A stretch of 44,269 nucleotides of DNA, taken from contig NZ_LR213790.1 of assembly GCF_900659865.1 (NCBI RefSeq), forward strand, positions 1-44,269, given 5' to 3'. The notes below the pieces were generated by a model, which searched no databases, was not told the origin of the DNA, and saw nothing but the letters and a program-made list of their open reading frames with translations. Position 1 is the first letter of the stretch. Each line of letters starts with the position of its first letter. The position numbers and the translations under genes are program-made. This DNA is from Hyella patelloides LEGE 07179 (GTDB lineage Bacteria > Cyanobacteriota > Cyanobacteriia > Cyanobacteriales > Xenococcaceae). This document shows, in pieces, positions 43,464 to 44,269 of the stretch.

Positions 43464-43841
43464 ATTTAATAAGTAGTGTTTGAACAAAAGATCAAACAAA
43501 ACAACTAGCTACTGTGAATTTGCTGATTTTAGTCCTAGCCACAAACTAAGTTTCTTGTTAATGGGTGAGAAACGATCTGAGTTAATAGCGATCGCTGGAT
43601 AGTTGGGCGATCAGACGAAGCTTGGCACTAGGCGATCGCTAATAGCACTACGTATACAGGTTAGGACATTTTTTGAATTGCTACTCGGATGTTGTTAATC
43701 TTAAGAAATATAATGTAAATCCATCCTATAAGAATTAATTCCGTCCAAGTGAATAATCAATCTAGACAAATACCTGCGATATTCTCAATGTCAAAATAAT
43801 CCCTTAAAGTTGTAGTGTATCCCTGACGGGGAGATTTGATA
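43464..43841. other. Intergenic region with clustered HIP1-type sites
   Basis: About 380 bases without a credible gene. Two full GCGATCGC sites lie at about 43588 and 43632, with GCGATC half-sites between. The 3' part precedes the membrane-protein gene at 43842 and should contain its promoter. Confidence 0.5.
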
Positions 43842-44269
43842 ATGAATTACCGACGCGCCCTAAGAGCTTCGACCAATACAGGACTGATCGTCTTCCTAAT
43901 CGTGGTGGTCGGTGTAATTCTCTGGACTACTGATGAAGCACTTGGTTGGAATATACTGCCAGATTGGATTGATAAGTATGCAGAACTTTTGGTGACTATC
44001 TGTTCCATACTGGCAGCTTTTGCGGTCGTGATCAGCATCATGTGTAGCTTTGCTCTCATAGCTGAATCTATGGCAGAAAATGCAGGAATCAGAGCTTCTG
44101 TAACTTCACCCCATACTAAGCGTTTGATTACTTTCGGAGTCTTGATGATGTTCGGTATCATGTTCGCATTACATAATGTAGACCAGTATCGTGCAGAAAG
44201 GAGAACAGATAAGATTCAGACAGAACTACAAAATCGAATGCCTGCCACTGTCGCTCTTTTCTCTCCGAT
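43842..44269 (+). CDS. Hypothetical membrane protein (partial, runs off the window)
   Basis: ATG 43842 opens a frame still open at the right edge (at least 142 residues). GGGAGA at 43829-43834 is a good ribosome-binding site. Three likely membrane helices: TGLIVFLIVVVGVILW, LVTICSILAAFAVVISIMCS and LITFGVLMMFGIMFAL, followed by a polar region rich in Arg/Glu (DQYRAERRTDKIQTELQNR) that may be a coiled coil. The first two helices are separated by a short acidic loop. Family not recognised. A minus-strand frame over the same bases is its shadow. Confidence 0.72.
   Translation, partial: MNYRRALRASTNTGLIVFLIVVVGVILWTTDEALGWNILPDWIDKYAELLVTICSILAAFAVVISIMCSFALIAESMAENAGIRASVTSPHTKRLITFGVLMMFGIMFALHNVDQYRAERRTDKIQTELQNRMPATVALFSP

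Noticed and set aside
43847-44161. 104-codon minus-strand frame
   Set aside because: Antisense shadow of the plus-strand membrane-protein gene from 43842, which has a ribosome-binding site and clear membrane helices.

Overview
The window comes from a cyanobacterial chromosome. It is AT-rich, it carries many copies of the HIP1 octamer GCGATCGC, and it encodes families largely confined to cyanobacteria (DUF1824, DUF760, DUF4327-like, DUF6391-like, TIGR03643, a CbiG-CobJ fusion, FtsQ/FtsZ of cyanobacterial type). The abundance of interspersed palindromic repeats suggests a repeat-rich lineage such as the Pleurocapsales or relatives, but the genus cannot be fixed from this sequence alone.

Layout. 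1-4565: the first codons of a minus-strand gene, nadB (NAD synthesis), a CikA-like sensor kinase, and a long gap. 4566-9177: cobN (cobalt insertion for vitamin B12), then a hicAB toxin-antitoxin pair, then a frameshifted second copy of the cobN 3' end. 9178-11523: an accessory patch with an unknown membrane protein, an antitoxin-like gene coupled to a second hicAB pair, and a Uma2 endonuclease. 11707-18455: mostly housekeeping genes, namely DUF1824, a zinc-ribbon membrane protein, a ProA-like protein lacking the usual catalytic cysteine, an ABC1 (UbiB-like) kinase, a TerB-like protein preceded by a heptamer tandem repeat, rsmB and a DUF4327-like gene. 19096-22292: a secreted subtilase-like protein with Glu at the Asp position, a 57-residue protein and ctpA. 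22451-27626: ftsQ, a 1.3 kb repeat-filled gap, ftsZ, thiD, scpB and DUF760. 27744-32988: a possible 31-residue membrane peptide, tRNA-Met(CAT), TIGR03643, a DUF6985-like protein, cbiG-cobJ, yjbQ and dnaB. 33185-36793: a receiver-kinase hybrid with its partner receiver, a DUF6391-like protein and mutM. 36935-44269: two small membrane proteins, a cohesin-like protein with three C-terminal repeats, a sensor kinase, a DUF39 homocysteine-synthesis protein, a VanX-type dipeptidase and a membrane protein running off the end.

The most unusual signals are: (a) palindromic repeats translated in frame inside genes (nadB start, several places in cobN), with relatives in the intergenic regions; (b) the duplicated cobN terminus flanking hicAB, which looks like an element that enters a gene end and restores it; (c) heptanucleotide tandem repeats in many gaps, one directly abutting a start codon; (d) the ProA-like protein without its nucleophile. 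No CRISPR array, rRNA, recognisable transposase or riboswitch was seen.
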